From NCBI GenBank assembly GCA_031266855.1, contig JAISAF010000027.1:1-9282 (forward strand): DNA of 9,282 nt, written 5' to 3'. The stretch is from Spirochaetales bacterium (GTDB taxonomy: Bacteria > Spirochaetota > Spirochaetia > DTKZ01). Below are positions 9,054 to 9,282 of this stretch, piece by piece. Positions within the stretch are counted from its first letter, which is position 1. Each line of letters starts with the position of its first letter. The notes under the pieces were generated by a model. The model was given only the letters and a program-made list of their open reading frames with translations, was not told where the DNA came from and did no database searches. Made by a program: the position numbers and the translations under genes.

Positions 9054-9282
9054 TTTTTTTTGGCGCGCTTCGCCCGCCAAAAAAAACCGGGCTTTCCGCT
9101 ACAAGTCCTCGGAAGCGCCGATGCGCTTCCTGTGGGCTTTCCGCTACTATCCCTTGCGCAGCGGCAGCTCAGAACTATGCCACGGAATTGCCGCTGGCAA
9201 TTCCGTGGGTGCATAATTGCTGTTCAGCAATTATGCGCTATAACCCGGCGGTCGCAATTTTGAGTGGCAGCTCAGAACCAGT
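9054..9282. repeat. Dispersed modular hairpin repeat copy C (runs off the window)
   Basis: The module order matches copy B and is better preserved. A T8-GGCG stem (9054-9065) pairs with CGCC-A8 (9075-9086), and the twin-motif core follows at 9087-9161. GCGGCAGCTCAGAAC follows at 9161-9175. A 13-bp perfect hairpin pairs 9180-9192 with 9196-9208 (loop GCT), and a 12-bp perfect hairpin pairs 9211-9222 with 9225-9236 (loop TT). CCCGGCGGTCGCAATTTTG (9244-9262) is shared with copy A at 1904-1922. GGCAGCTCAGAACCAG begins again at 9266, so a further unit probably continues outside the window. With the leader of the HMA fusion gene this makes 8933-9282 free of protein genes. Confidence 0.85.
9087..9161. 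repeat. Twin GGGCTTTCCGCT core of copy C
   Basis: GGGCTTTCCGCT occurs at 9089-9100 and 9134-9145, again exactly 45 bp apart. The stem between them is GGAAGCGC/GCGCTTCC (9111-9118 with 9123-9130, loop CGAT). Relative to copy B two base pairs differ, T-A to G-C and T-A to C-G, with both partners changed together. Confidence 0.8.

Overview
The window looks like accessory chromosomal DNA of a spirochaete, most likely a termite-gut-type Treponema. This is an inference from three things: a GLUG-repeat lipoprotein with a relaxed spirochaete-style lipobox, roughly balanced base composition, and intergenic regions packed with hairpin repeats. No rRNA, tRNA or phylogenetic marker gene is present, so the assignment is soft.

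Layout. 1-307 is an AT-rich leader. 308-1792 (+) encodes a secreted GLUG-type beta-helix lipoprotein. 1794-2026 is an array of perfect or near-perfect hairpins between convergent genes. From 2029 to 8932 every gene is on the minus strand and most concern copper or heavy-metal handling. In transcription order these are: a 636-residue fusion of HMA domain, TauE/SafE-like membrane domain and two cupredoxin-like domains (8932-7022), followed by a terminator-like hairpin; a 46-residue membrane miniprotein with an HWHC motif (6760-6620); hairpin repeat copy B; a secreted five-cysteine DUF2318/FtrD-like protein (6314-5838) with a good sigma70-type promoter; a probable terminator and an iteron-like tract; then a tight operon of a Cu(I) P1B-type ATPase (copA, 5631-2992), a lipoprotein of unknown function (2973-2275) and a CopZ-type chaperone (2238-2029). 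The window ends in hairpin repeat copy C (9054-9282), which runs off the edge.

How the genes may work together. CopZ and the two N-terminal HMA domains of CopA would carry Cu(I) in the cytoplasm, and CopA (CPC, YN and MxxSS motifs) would export it. The lipoprotein, the DUF2318 protein, the HWHC miniprotein and the cupredoxin domains of the fusion would all face the periplasm. The cluster may therefore cover both export and periplasmic capture or redox handling of copper. Only the CopA and CopZ roles rest on well-established families; the rest is inference.

The most unusual signal is a modular, same-orientation dispersed repeat (copies A, B, C). Its hairpins keep their pairing through compensatory base changes between copies. 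A related-looking GC-rich triple hairpin is carried in frame inside copA, where it lengthens a loop of the nucleotide-binding domain.
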